Assembly: GCA_016550405.1 (NCBI GenBank)
Contig: JABXGX010000212.1
Location: 1-18,427, forward strand
DNA length: 18,427 bases
Origin: an archaeon
GTDB lineage: Archaea; Asgardarchaeota; Hermodarchaeia; Hermodarchaeales; Hermodarchaeaceae
Reading direction: 5' to 3'
A model generated the notes under the pieces. It saw only the letters and a list, made by a program, of their open reading frames with translations, was not told where the DNA came from and ran no database searches. The translations under genes were made by a program, and so were the position numbers. Below are positions 1 through 7,666 of the stretch, piece after piece. Positions within the stretch are counted from its first letter, which is position 1. Each line of letters starts with the position of its first letter.

Positions 1-148
1 GGGATCATCGGGACTCCCCTGATGCTTCCCAGGCATCTGCTGCGTTACTAATCGGAAAAGGAGCGAGGGCGTCGGAGGTTAAGCGGCGCCCTCCGCCAAG
101 AGGCAAACGCCAAGAGTATTGCCTAATTTAGAATCGTTAGTAACACAT
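1..148 (-). ncRNA. Possible structured RNA, unidentified, running off the left edge
   Basis: No ORF covers this stretch, which is clearly richer in GC (positions 1-120) than the genes beside it. Inverted repeats seen: GTTACTAA at 44-51 with TTAGTAAC at 137-144; a 10-bp arm pair 65-74/84-93 with one mispair or wobble and a 9-base loop; GGCAA 103-107 with TTGCC at 119-123; and GATGC 21-25 with GCATC 33-37 around a 7-base loop. A TATA-like box on the minus strand (168-177) would place a transcript start near 148, three to four bases before the outer repeat, which is why I favour the minus strand. The wobble in the long stem (T72-G86) fits the plus strand better, so strand is uncertain. I tested by eye for tRNA (no T-loop), 5S rRNA, SRP RNA and RNase P RNA and could not match any. 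Confidence 0.3.
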
Positions 149-167
149 AGCTATTGGCTTCGGTTTC

Positions 168-177
168 TTTTTATATA
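168..177 (-). promoter_or_regulatory. TATA-like box facing the left-edge structured region
   Basis: Read on the minus strand the sequence is TATATAAAAA. It lies about 25 bp before the first arm of the long inverted repeat at 137-144. No protein gene starts within reach on this strand, so if used it would drive a non-coding transcript. Confidence 0.35.
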
Positions 178-214
178 GCTGGTGTATTGAAAGGCACATC
201 TCGAACCTGTATTC

Positions 215-1435
215 CTAAAGGCGCGAGATCTCATCTACTCCCATCATACGAGGTGCCTGTAAAAATTGCTTAACTGCTCCTCGCATATCAATCCAGCTAA
301 AAGCAACGAGAAGTGAGAACCCAACATAGGACGCACCAAACCATCTCCAAACTGCATACTCCATCCAGTACCGCGCAAAGTCTGTTATGTGAGTGCTCGC
401 TGCAAAAAGGATTGGAATAAGCCAAAGAACGAGGGCAAGAGCCAACAATGGTACTGGTGCCATTTGTTGTTTTCGAATCAGTTTGAATATCCACCGACCG
501 ATTGTACCCCACACAATAATTACTTGGAAGACTAATATTGTATAGAATATAGGAATGGGGATGAAAGCAGGTATCGGATTGGTCGGATAATAGCCATTGA
601 AGGTGGCCGGTGCAAAGACATTGTAGGAAAGTAAGCCAAATCCAAACCAGATAAAACTTCCCAGATTAAGTAAGAACTCAGGTCCACTTGCACTAAGCAT
701 CATGGTCGGGTCAGGAATCGGTTGGGCAATAAGGGTGTGAATAAAGTAAAGACCCCCTGCAACGATGTTGAGGGCCGTCACTACTCCTGCTGAGCGCCAT
801 TGGCGTCGTAAGAGGAAGAAAACCAGAATTGCGGGTAGAGCAAAAACAAAGGTCTCTTTGATTAGAAAGGCAACGGCAATTGCTGTTCCTGCTAGCCAGG
901 GATGATCTGTCCAAGCCCAATACACAGCTAGAATAACGAATGGCATCGCAAATAAGGCAATTTGAAAGAGTGGGATGACATTGAAGAAAAATGCGTATTG
1001 GACAAAACTAGCTGCTAGGGCAGCCCATCCGGATCCAGTGATTCTGTTTACAACCCAAAAAGTCAGAATGAGATTAAAGGCAGCCATACAAACACAAACA
1101 AGACTAAGAGGGAACACAAACCCTGATCCTGCCCAACCGGTCAAAAAGGCAATGGGATAAAAGACCAATGGAGTGCGAAATATCCGCAGGTCCCCAAGGT
1201 CTCCGGTCACGACAGCGGCATGGCGCCAGGCGGAGTAAAAATCTTCACCGTTTATCATGTAATAGATAACGGTCTTATGCATGGTATCATCGTCAAGGGC
1301 AAATTTGGGGACGAATTCGACGCCCCATGAATAGGATAGAAAAATGACCCAAATAATTCCTGCTACTGAAAGGAAGACAATAAAGGCGGCTACTCCTTCT
1401 CGACGAAGGAAATCATTCAGAGATAGCTCGGACAT
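215..1435 (-). CDS. Polytopic membrane protein, GT-C glycosyltransferase-like
   Basis: A 406-residue integral membrane protein with about ten hydrophobic segments. The first helix (about residues 15-35) is followed by an extracytoplasmic loop holding an acidic DDD run (48-50). Dolichyl-phosphate-dependent GT-C enzymes and related PMT/ArnT-like proteins have the same plan: an acidic motif in the first external loop, then many helices. I see no further family-specific motif, so a role in moving a lipid-linked sugar is inferred and the substrate is unknown. The ATG at 1435 is supported by an AGGTGA Shine-Dalgarno four bases upstream and a TATA-like box at 1471-1480 (minus). It reads away from the HTH regulator and appears monocistronic. 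Alternative: an uncharacterised membrane protein of unrelated function. Confidence 0.6.
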   Translation of the reverse strand: MSELSLNDFLRREGVAAFIVFLSVAGIIWVIFLSYSWGVEFVPKFALDDDTMHKTVIYYMINGEDFYSAWRHAAVVTGDLGDLRIFRTPLVFYPIAFLTGWAGSGFVFPLSLVCVCMAAFNLILTFWVVNRITGSGWAALAASFVQYAFFFNVIPLFQIALFAMPFVILAVYWAWTDHPWLAGTAIAVAFLIKETFVFALPAILVFFLLRRQWRSAGVVTALNIVAGGLYFIHTLIAQPIPDPTMMLSASGPEFLLNLGSFIWFGFGLLSYNVFAPATFNGYYPTNPIPAFIPIPIFYTILVFQVIIVWGTIGRWIFKLIRKQQMAPVPLLALALVLWLIPILFAASTHITDFARYWMEYAVWRWFGASYVGFSLLVAFSWIDMRGAVKQFLQAPRMMGVDEISRL

Positions 1436-1470
1436 TGAGTCACCTATTTACAGTGATATTCTGTCCTACT

Positions 1471-1480
1471 ATTGTATAAC
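1471..1480 (-). promoter_or_regulatory. TATA-like box for the GT-C-like membrane protein
   Basis: The minus strand reads GTTATACAAT here, about 36-45 bp before the ATG at 1435. A start near 1450 would leave a leader of about 15 bases, just enough for the AGGTGA motif. Confidence 0.4.
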
Positions 1481-1510
1481 TATTCAAAAGAGTTCGGCTT
1501 CTACACAGAA

Positions 1511-1861
1511 TTATGTATGAGTACAGGCTGTACAATCCTGGGAGGTTTCTGCACCACAGACTGCACAGCTTTCTCGGACCTGTTTACAAATACTGCATAC
1601 TTCTTTGGTGATTTGGTCTCCTGTAACAGTAGCTTTACTAATTTTGTGGGCTAATGTGCTGATGGCCTCTTGCACATGTTTCCCTAGCACCACAGACGAT
1701 CCACGTTCGCCTTTCATGTAATGGGAGATGGTCGCTTCAGTGGTTCCGAGAACCTTCGACACTTGGACTTGAGTCATTCCCTCGTTTACAAGCGCTTGTG
1801 CTAATGATGACTTGATCGCTGGAAGCGCTTTCCAAACCACTGTTTCACAAGGAAATGCCAT
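1511..1861 (-). CDS. Small XRE-type HTH regulator with cysteine-rich tail
   Basis: A 116-residue protein. Residues about 14-50 form a helix-turn-helix: a leading LPAIKSSLAQAL helix, then MTQVQVSKVLGTTEATISHYM, matching the archaeal XRE-like regulators grouped as COG2522. The C-terminal tail has three CxxC pairs: C89/C92, C99/C102 and C110/C113. These could bind zinc or an Fe-S cluster; neither is proven. I chose the ATG at 1861, not the TTG at 1867, because an AGGAG at 1871-1875 sits nine bases before the ATG but only three before the TTG. The gene is divergent from the helicase across 184 bp that contains a 13-bp palindrome, so autoregulation and control of the helicase are plausible. Nearby sulfur genes make a redox, metal or Fe-S signal an attractive but untested idea. 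Confidence 0.8.
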   Translation of the reverse strand: MAFPCETVVWKALPAIKSSLAQALVNEGMTQVQVSKVLGTTEATISHYMKGERGSSVVLGKHVQEAISTLAHKISKATVTGDQITKEVCSICKQVRESCAVCGAETSQDCTACTHT

Positions 1862-1896
1862 TTCCAAAATCTCCTATTTGAATAACGGTCTGAATA

Positions 1897-1909
1897 TTAA
1901 CAATGTTAA
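1897..1909. promoter_or_regulatory. Palindromic candidate operator
   Basis: TTAACAATGTTAA is a perfect inverted repeat with 6-bp arms around a single central base. It lies in the divergent control region, 36 bp before the regulator's ATG. A TATA-like box for the regulator may lie at 1921-1930 (minus), which would put the palindrome over its start site and suit repression by a dimeric HTH protein. AT-rich palindromes of this size also arise by chance. Confidence 0.35.
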
Positions 1910-2000
1910 GTTGATGGTTCGTATATCGAATTTAAGTCTTAGCCACTCACTAATCTGTGACTTCATAAGGCACAATTACGGATTTCTAACGGTTTTCCGA

Positions 2001-2010
2001 ATATATATAA
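2001..2010 (+). promoter_or_regulatory. TATA box of the helicase gene
   Basis: ATATATATAA is a strong archaeal TATA element. Transcription would start near 2030, leaving a leader of about 15 bases before the GTG at 2046, with no obvious Shine-Dalgarno motif. Confidence 0.6.
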
Positions 2011-2045
2011 ACCAAAATTCGAAACGCACGTAATCCCTCATACTG

Positions 2046-3815
2046 GTGACCCATGTGGCTGACAAACCAAAGTTCACACCACGTCTCTATCAACTTAATG
2101 CGAGAGACCAAATTCTAGCCACTCTAGATACTACTGATAAGCGTGTGTTTCTCGTGCTTCTGCCAACAGGTATGGGAAAAACCCTTATCTCAACCCTCAC
2201 TCTTGACCTCTTCTTTGAACAGGGAATTCTTGAAGGGAATGAAAAGGTTCTCTTCCTCGTGCAAGATCGGAAACTCAAACACCAATTATACGAAATGGCT
2301 AAGGCCTACGGCCTTTCGTCCCATGGCTATCTGTTCATATTAGATGATCAGAAAAGCCTTCCCAGTCAAATGGCGCGACAACATTCTGCAATGGCTCGTT
2401 TTATCTTTTCCACACCGGTTTTGCTTATGAACGCTGTAACAGGGAGGCATAAACGGATTGACAAAGAGACCCTTGATAAGGTTAAGGTCGTTATCATAGA
2501 TGAAATCCTCGACATATTTGCGCAAAGCTATGGCAAAAAGCGTCCACGCGAAGAAACCATCGCTTATATTGAGAATCGCTTTGGAAATGGGCGGAAATTC
2601 CACCAGATTATCACTGATTTAAAACATGAGCTCAATGGAACGAATACTCTTGATTATGAAATCAATGAAACTCGCTTGGCTGAACAAGTGATTCAGGAGT
2701 TTAGCTTCCAGAACTATCGAATGAATAAAACCTACGAGCCCATCCTCCAATATCTCAACCTCCTTGGTTCCCATTCCAACCGTATCGTCATCGGATTGAC
2801 GGCCTCTCTTTCACAGGATGCAAAAATCGGTTTACTAAAGAAGACCTTTGGTGGCGATAAACACGTTGCAGAAATTCGACCTATTGGAGATGACTTTGAA
2901 GCCTTTCAACCTGCATATGAATTAAAACGAATTCGGGTCTTTGATGAATGGATAACAACCGTTGATAATCTAATCTCAGATGTCAAAAGAGCCCAATTAC
3001 GACGTTTGAATAGTGCATATAAAATAATTACAGGAAATCCCAAAATTCCTAGTGACCGTATACTCCTCTTTATTATTGACTTGCTCGGAAAAAAAACTCC
3101 GAAGACTAAACTCTTAGAACATTTCAATGGAGACGAACAACAGCTGAAGGTAATTTTAGCCATCGCGAGAGCTTATCTTCTTATGACCGTGGCTCGTCAA
3201 CATCTTCTCGAAGGCACCTTCCGCTCGTTTAGCACCTTCATTAACAACACAACAAATCGTATCCTTCTCAGCAACTCTGAATTCTCATTGATAAAAGAAA
3301 AAGTGGCGGAAAGGGCAGAAAACCAAGTTCCTGATCAGAAAGAAGACCGTCTTCTTTATTGGCTAGCTCGCTTCAATAGTCAGGGAAAACGAGCCCTTAT
3401 CTTATGCCGTTTTGTCGAGATGACGCGCTTCCTCTCACGACGTGCCACTGAACAAGGAATCACGAGCACATACATACATGGTAGAATGAGTGGCACCCAA
3501 CAATATTCGCAAATTAAAGCGTTCAAATCGGGGCAAGTATCCACCTTGTTCGCCTCGGAGCGATTGATAGAGAAAGGCACTGATTTACCAGAAGCTGATG
3601 TGGGAATCTATTATGGTACAACGTTGTCTTTAGCTCGATACGAACAAAGTCTTGGTCGAATTCGAAGTAACCTCCAAAACATCAAAACCCTCTATACCCT
3701 AAGCTATAATCAGACCATTGAATCCGAGAAGTCGCTGAAACGTGACACCATGTTTCTAGAGCTTATTGGTAAACGGTTGAACCTCGCGGATGGTAATGGT
3801 CGGGGAACAAGCTAG
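2046..3815 (+). CDS. Superfamily 2 helicase, Hef-like, with atypical motif II
   Basis: A 589-residue SF2 ATPase. In order: a Q-like segment LYQLNARDQ (14-22), Walker A PTGMGKT (40-46), motif II DEIL (152-155) in place of DEAH/DEAD, motif III GLTAS near 250, a long mainly helical insertion, motif IV near ALILCRF, motif V near IEKGTDL, and motif VI QSLGRIRS (534-541). The layout with a helical insert between the two RecA-like lobes recalls the helicase part of archaeal Hef/FANCM, which act on stalled forks and branched DNA. No nuclease domain follows. The start is GTG: either 2046 or an in-frame GTG at 2055, while the ATG at 2053 is out of frame. Walker A, the DE pair and the motif VI GR are kept, so ATP hydrolysis is likely. 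The exact substrate is not known. Confidence 0.82.
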   Translation: MTHVADKPKFTPRLYQLNARDQILATLDTTDKRVFLVLLPTGMGKTLISTLTLDLFFEQGILEGNEKVLFLVQDRKLKHQLYEMAKAYGLSSHGYLFILDDQKSLPSQMARQHSAMARFIFSTPVLLMNAVTGRHKRIDKETLDKVKVVIIDEILDIFAQSYGKKRPREETIAYIENRFGNGRKFHQIITDLKHELNGTNTLDYEINETRLAEQVIQEFSFQNYRMNKTYEPILQYLNLLGSHSNRIVIGLTASLSQDAKIGLLKKTFGGDKHVAEIRPIGDDFEAFQPAYELKRIRVFDEWITTVDNLISDVKRAQLRRLNSAYKIITGNPKIPSDRILLFIIDLLGKKTPKTKLLEHFNGDEQQLKVILAIARAYLLMTVARQHLLEGTFRSFSTFINNTTNRILLSNSEFSLIKEKVAERAENQVPDQKEDRLLYWLARFNSQGKRALILCRFVEMTRFLSRRATEQGITSTYIHGRMSGTQQYSQIKAFKSGQVSTLFASERLIEKGTDLPEADVGIYYGTTLSLARYEQSLGRIRSNLQNIKTLYTLSYNQTIESEKSLKRDTMFLELIGKRLNLADGNGRGTS

Positions 3816-3898
3816 ATTAAATATGCAACGTGCATGAAAGGTTTGAGAGGAAGCATCAATAAGTCCTTAGGCAAAGGAGATCTATTAGACTTAGCTGT

Positions 3899-3903
3899 GG
3901 AGG
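3899..3903 (+). promoter_or_regulatory. Shine-Dalgarno that sets the desulfurase start
   Basis: GGAGG lies six bases before the ATG at 3910 but only three before the TTG at 3907, so it favours the ATG. Confidence 0.65.
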
Positions 3904-3909
3904 CCTTTG

Positions 3910-5184
3910 ATGAATCCAGAAGATATGCGTCGCGACCTACCTATCACTCAACAATACATCTACCTCGATAACGCTGCAACAACTCCTGTTCCTCGTCCAG
4001 TTATTGATGCAACAATTGAATACTTCGAAGAATATTGTGCAAATGTAGAAAGAGGTACCTACTCGATTGCGGCTAAGGCTTCTGAAGTGTGCGATGCGGC
4101 TCGAGAAGAAATTGCTACTCGGTTACTCCATTGTGATGTTGAGGAATTCATCTTTACACGAAACCAAACTCAAGCCGCAAACCATGTTGCCTATGCTCTG
4201 GAACATCAGTTTCTCAATCGATGGAGCACAGGCTTCAAATTTGCACCTCCGCTAGTTTCATGGACGCCCGATAGTAAAATTGTGACTACTCTCCTAGAGC
4301 ACCATTCCAACTTTTTGCCCTGGATGCGGTTAGCAAAGTATGTCAATGCCCACTTTCACACAATAACACCCACGAAAGAGGGACGACTATTACCTGAAAT
4401 GTTTGCAGAAGCTGTTGATGAAAATACAAAATTAGTAGCTTTTCAGCATGCTTCGAATGCTATTGGTACCAAACATGATGTTCCTGCGATAATCCGGACA
4501 ATTAAATCGCAAAATCCGCGATGTCTGGTTTTCATTGATGGTGCCCAAGGGGCCGGTCATATGCCAGTTGATGTTAAAGCATTAGACTGTGACTTCTATT
4601 CTTTTTCAGGACATAAAGGTCCTCTAGGACCTCCCGGGTGTGGTGGTCTTTATGTTCGTGATGAACTGCTGCAGCGAATGGCACCAGCCGAAGTGGGGGG
4701 AGGGGCAATTGCATCTGTAACCGCGGAGGATTATATGCTTCGTAGTGACCATCGGGCTCGTCGATGGGATGCAGGAACCCCCAACATCATTGGACTCATT
4801 GCACTCGGTGCTGCTGTTAAGTATCTTAATCGGATTGGCATCGACCGCGTGGAAGAGCATGAACACAAGCTAACCAAACATCTTCTAGACGAGATACGTG
4901 AGATCCCCCACGTCCATGTGTATGGTCCCAAGGAGGATATGACTTGGAAGGTAGGGGCAGTTTGCTTTAACATCGAAGGCTGGGTATCTCATGATGTAAG
5001 TCTTGCTTTAGATTCCCAATGGAAAATTCTAACTCGAGCAGGACATCATTGCTGTCAACCCTTCATGCGACTTCTCGGTGTGTTAGACCACTATAATGGT
5101 AATGTGCGAGCTAGTTTTCATTACTTTAATCTTGTCGAAGAAATCGATACTCTTATCGAAGCTATTAAGACTCTAGCGGGCTAG
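3910..5184 (+). CDS. Class V aminotransferase, SufS/CsdA-type cysteine desulfurase
   Basis: A 424-residue PLP enzyme that probably releases sulfur from cysteine as a protein-bound persulfide. Visible features: YLDNAATTPVP (18-28), EHHSN (130-134), IDGAQGAGH (209-217), the PLP lysine K236 in FSGHKGPLG, DAGTPN (287-292) and RAGHHCCQP (376-384). C381 matches the catalytic cysteine of group II desulfurases such as SufS; C382 is an extra adjacent cysteine. A stretch of about 20 residues (101-123) before the EHHSN motif looks like an insertion relative to bacterial SufS. The gene follows the helicase by about 90 bases and ends on a CTAG shared with the E1-like gene on the other strand. With that gene and the nearby MIP18 protein it suggests sulfur transfer or Fe-S assembly. 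Other class V lyases such as isopenicillin epimerase-like proteins are less likely given the GHHC motif. Confidence 0.88.
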   Translation: MNPEDMRRDLPITQQYIYLDNAATTPVPRPVIDATIEYFEEYCANVERGTYSIAAKASEVCDAAREEIATRLLHCDVEEFIFTRNQTQAANHVAYALEHQFLNRWSTGFKFAPPLVSWTPDSKIVTTLLEHHSNFLPWMRLAKYVNAHFHTITPTKEGRLLPEMFAEAVDENTKLVAFQHASNAIGTKHDVPAIIRTIKSQNPRCLVFIDGAQGAGHMPVDVKALDCDFYSFSGHKGPLGPPGCGGLYVRDELLQRMAPAEVGGGAIASVTAEDYMLRSDHRARRWDAGTPNIIGLIALGAAVKYLNRIGIDRVEEHEHKLTKHLLDEIREIPHVHVYGPKEDMTWKVGAVCFNIEGWVSHDVSLALDSQWKILTRAGHHCCQPFMRLLGVLDHYNGNVRASFHYFNLVEEIDTLIEAIKTLAG

Positions 5185-5936
5185 CCTTTACGGGGGTGGC
5201 ATTCTCTACACACCGGACAATCCTCATGACGGGCAATGGGGAATTGGTCAAAGCGGAGATTATTGAGATCAATAAAGAGAAGGTGTCCCGCAAGTCGCGG
5301 AGGTAATCCTAGAATAATATGTAATGCTTCATGGACTTGGATATTCGCAACGACGCCCAACAATGTGGGATAGACACCAATTGTTTCGCATGTGGGTTGT
5401 TGGGAGTCATCAACTCCTCCATAAACACATTCTAAACAAGCGGTTTTTCCTGGAAGTATCGTTGTAAGGTTACCTGTTGCCCCTAGGGCTCCAGCAAAGA
5501 CATATGGTATTCCAAGTCGACAGCAAGCCTCGTTTAAAATGTAGCGTGGAGAAAACCGGTCTAGCCCATCAACGACTAAATCCATATCTTGAATTAGCTT
5601 ATCGACTGTTTCTTCGGTGAGTTGGGTTTCAGTGGGTTCAATGGTCACATCAGGATTTAGAGTGCCTAAGCGACGTGCGGCAAGGTGAACCTTTGGTTTG
5701 TCAAGGTCGGTTTCCCGATAGAGAAATTGGCGTTGGAGATTTGATGCAGCAACGACATCCGGGTCAACAATTCTCAGATGGCGGATTCCAAGTGTTACTA
5801 GCTTAGTTGATGAAATGCTACCCAATCCGCCGATACCAGCAACTACAACCTTGGCGTTCCGGATTTTCTGAAACCCTTTTTCACCTACATCTCTAAGCAC
5901 AACAAATCGTGAGTAGCGGTTTGGAATTTTTGGCAT
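5181..5936 (-). CDS. E1-like adenylyltransferase, ThiF/MoeB/HesA family
   Basis: A 251-residue single-domain E1-type enzyme. Such proteins adenylate the C-terminal glycine of a ubiquitin-like sulfur carrier. Seen: the nucleotide-binding GIGGLGS (34-40), IVDPDVV (56-62), SNLQRQ with R69, K82, D123 in VVDGLDRF, two zinc-binding pairs C167/C170 and C240/C243, and C183 in TCETIGV, where MoeB and ThiF have their conserved cysteine. No rhodanese domain is attached, unlike Uba4/MOCS3. An AGAGG motif lies just before the ATG at 5936, and the coiled-coil gene ends only 20 bases upstream, so the two are probably co-transcribed. No ubiquitin-like partner is encoded in the window. Whether it serves molybdopterin, thiamine or tRNA thiolation, or protein modification, cannot be decided from sequence alone. 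Confidence 0.87.
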   Translation of the reverse strand: MPKIPNRYSRFVVLRDVGEKGFQKIRNAKVVVAGIGGLGSISSTKLVTLGIRHLRIVDPDVVAASNLQRQFLYRETDLDKPKVHLAARRLGTLNPDVTIEPTETQLTEETVDKLIQDMDLVVDGLDRFSPRYILNEACCRLGIPYVFAGALGATGNLTTILPGKTACLECVYGGVDDSQQPTCETIGVYPTLLGVVANIQVHEALHIILGLPPRLAGHLLFIDLNNLRFDQFPIARHEDCPVCRECHPRKG

Positions 5937-5956
5937 GAGTGCCTCTCCAAGCGGGG

Positions 5957-7474
5957 CTAGAGGGCTGCCTTCTGTTTTGCTTCTTCAAAAAGTTGTCGAC
6001 CCTTACTTGTTACCTCAATGTTTGCTGAGGGAAGTCCACGACCCGCTGTCCGATGAATGGACACAAGTTCCTCTTCTTGAAGGTCTAGGAAGAATTTGTC
6101 AAGCCAGGCAGCTAATGAAACTCCCAATGATGGACTGAATCCAAGCTCTTTTGCTGATACATTATACTTGCCTTCAACAATTTTTGTTGCAAAGGCTGTT
6201 AGGACAATATAGTGCTGGTCCTTTTTAAGAAGGATATCTTGTATTTGGCTCCGTGCTTCTAAAGCGTTCAGTCGGTCACGCACTTCAGCAAACCGGGCGT
6301 ATTCCTCCTTCATTTTCTCGAGTTCAGCCCGGGCATCTTCAAGCTCCTTCTCAAGGTCACTCTTTTCCTTACTGAGACTATCGCGATCGTGGGTTACAGC
6401 TTTCAATCCTTTTTGCTCTTCTTCTAATTCAGCAATTTTGGCTTCCTGAGTTTCTTTCAGTGAGGTCATTTCTTTTAGTTGAGCCTCAAGATCGGCTATC
6501 TGTTTGTTCGCCTTCATAGTTTCAGCCTTAGCGGTTTCTAACTCCTGTTGTATTTCAGCTACTTTCGAAGTCTCAACTTCCGCCTCCGCTTTCACTGCCT
6601 CAAGTTGGGTAACCGATTCCTTGAGCTCCACAACTTCCTTCTCAACCGTCTTGAGCTTGGTTTCAGCAGTTTGCAGTTTTTCTTCCTTTTCCTGTAATCG
6701 TTGCTCAAGGGCTGCTTTGGCTTCTTTAGCCTGTTCGAGTTCTGTGGATAATGCTTTGAGTTGGTCTTCTAGTTTCTTCTTCTCCGCTGTTGCAGCCGTA
6801 GCCGCTGTTGCGGCCGCAGCCGTTGCTGCTGCTAGTTTTGCATTTGTTTCATCAAGCTGGTGAACTGCAATATCCCGTTCACTCAGTGCCTTCTTACTAT
6901 CCTCTTGAAGCTTCAGCAGTTCCGCTTCTGATTTCTTCAAGGATTCTGATAGTTGTTTATTCGTTTCTTGAAGTTTATCAATCCGTCTTGCATCTCGGGT
7001 TGACCGTGACTGCATTTGTTTCTCTAAATCAGCGATCTTGACACGGGCGTCAGCTAATTCCTTCTCAAGCTCTTCACGAGTTTTCTGTGATGCAGCGATT
7101 TCTTCTTGTAACCGTTTTCGAAGCTCTTCTCGCTCTGATTCCGTCATAGAGGCTAATGCGCTTAGTTCATCAGCTGCCCCAGACAATCCCGCTTTTGCTT
7201 GAGTTATTTCTTCAATTTTTGCACGGGCTTGCTCATTAAAGCGTTTGGACTCTGAAGTTACACCTTCTCGGACATCATTAACAATTGGTCCGCTCAAACG
7301 TCCGAAGCCAATCTGTTCCATGCGCTGTTCAACTCTGTCCGCAATCATCATTAGGCTGCGCTGAAGATCTCGCACAAGCACGTCGAATGCATCAACTAGG
7401 TTAGTGGTGAGGACTTCGATTTGGCGTTTGAGTTCTTCTGAACGTTGAGCTTTATCTGGAGCTTCTTGCGTCAT
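5957..7474 (-). CDS. Long coiled-coil protein with C-terminal winged-helix-like domain
   Basis: A 505-residue protein I cannot assign to a named family. Residues 1-75 are a mixed helical head that includes an IGFGRLSGPIV turn (about 55-65). Residues about 75-405 are a nearly unbroken heptad-rich coiled coil full of E, K, L, Q and A, broken near 213-230 by an Ala/Thr tract. Residues about 411-500 look like a winged helix: helix, YNVSAKELGF, a second helix ending WLDKFFLDL, then a beta-like hairpin and a VTSKGRQLF helix. No membrane segment or signal peptide is visible. The start has GGTGG five bases before the ATG at 7474. It precedes the E1-like gene by 20 bases, implying an operon. A structural or DNA-bridging role is only a guess; SMC-like ATPase heads are absent. 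Confidence 0.75.
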   Translation of the reverse strand: MTQEAPDKAQRSEELKRQIEVLTTNLVDAFDVLVRDLQRSLMMIADRVEQRMEQIGFGRLSGPIVNDVREGVTSESKRFNEQARAKIEEITQAKAGLSGAADELSALASMTESEREELRKRLQEEIAASQKTREELEKELADARVKIADLEKQMQSRSTRDARRIDKLQETNKQLSESLKKSEAELLKLQEDSKKALSERDIAVHQLDETNAKLAAATAAAATAATAATAEKKKLEDQLKALSTELEQAKEAKAALEQRLQEKEEKLQTAETKLKTVEKEVVELKESVTQLEAVKAEAEVETSKVAEIQQELETAKAETMKANKQIADLEAQLKEMTSLKETQEAKIAELEEEQKGLKAVTHDRDSLSKEKSDLEKELEDARAELEKMKEEYARFAEVRDRLNALEARSQIQDILLKKDQHYIVLTAFATKIVEGKYNVSAKELGFSPSLGVSLAAWLDKFFLDLQEEELVSIHRTAGRGLPSANIEVTSKGRQLFEEAKQKAAL

Positions 7475-7612
7475 TTAAGCCACCATAATTTAGAGAAACC
7501 CTTCTAACCCTTAGTTGAGCTACCGAACCTAGATAAGGTTTGCTACGCATACGAAAAATATCAGTGAATTCCTGAAACCTACGCAGTCGCTCTCAAAACT
7601 ATGCGACCGCAG

Positions 7613-7620
7613 CTTTTATA
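7613..7620 (+). promoter_or_regulatory. TATA-like box of the MIP18 gene
   Basis: CTTTTATA lies about 47-54 bp before the ATG at 7667, giving a predicted start near 7642 and a leader of about 25 bases. Confidence 0.45.
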
Positions 7621-7666
7621 GGTGGGCTCAATATCGAATCGATAATCCAATAAGTAGCTGAGTACA

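Noticed and set aside
1..53. A tRNA-like anticodon arm: GATGC, loop TTCCCAG, GCATC (would read Gly CCC)
   Set aside because: No T-arm with a TTCRA loop and no acceptor partner can be found downstream, and the D-arm geometry is off. It is better seen as one hairpin of a larger structured block.
1812..2033. A 73-codon plus-strand ORF before the helicase
   Set aside because: It overlaps the regulator start and covers the divergent promoter and palindrome; low-complexity product with no motif.
6780..6840. A repeat-like GCTGTTGCAGCC tract that might be a tandem repeat
   Set aside because: It is explained as codons of the Ala/Thr tract in the coiled-coil protein; units are irregular and short.
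6504..6863. A 119-codon plus-strand ORF rich in Ser and Ala
   Set aside because: It lies antisense within the coiled-coil gene, and its composition is the mirror of the Ala/Glu/Lys codons there. No family match and no promoter or Shine-Dalgarno.
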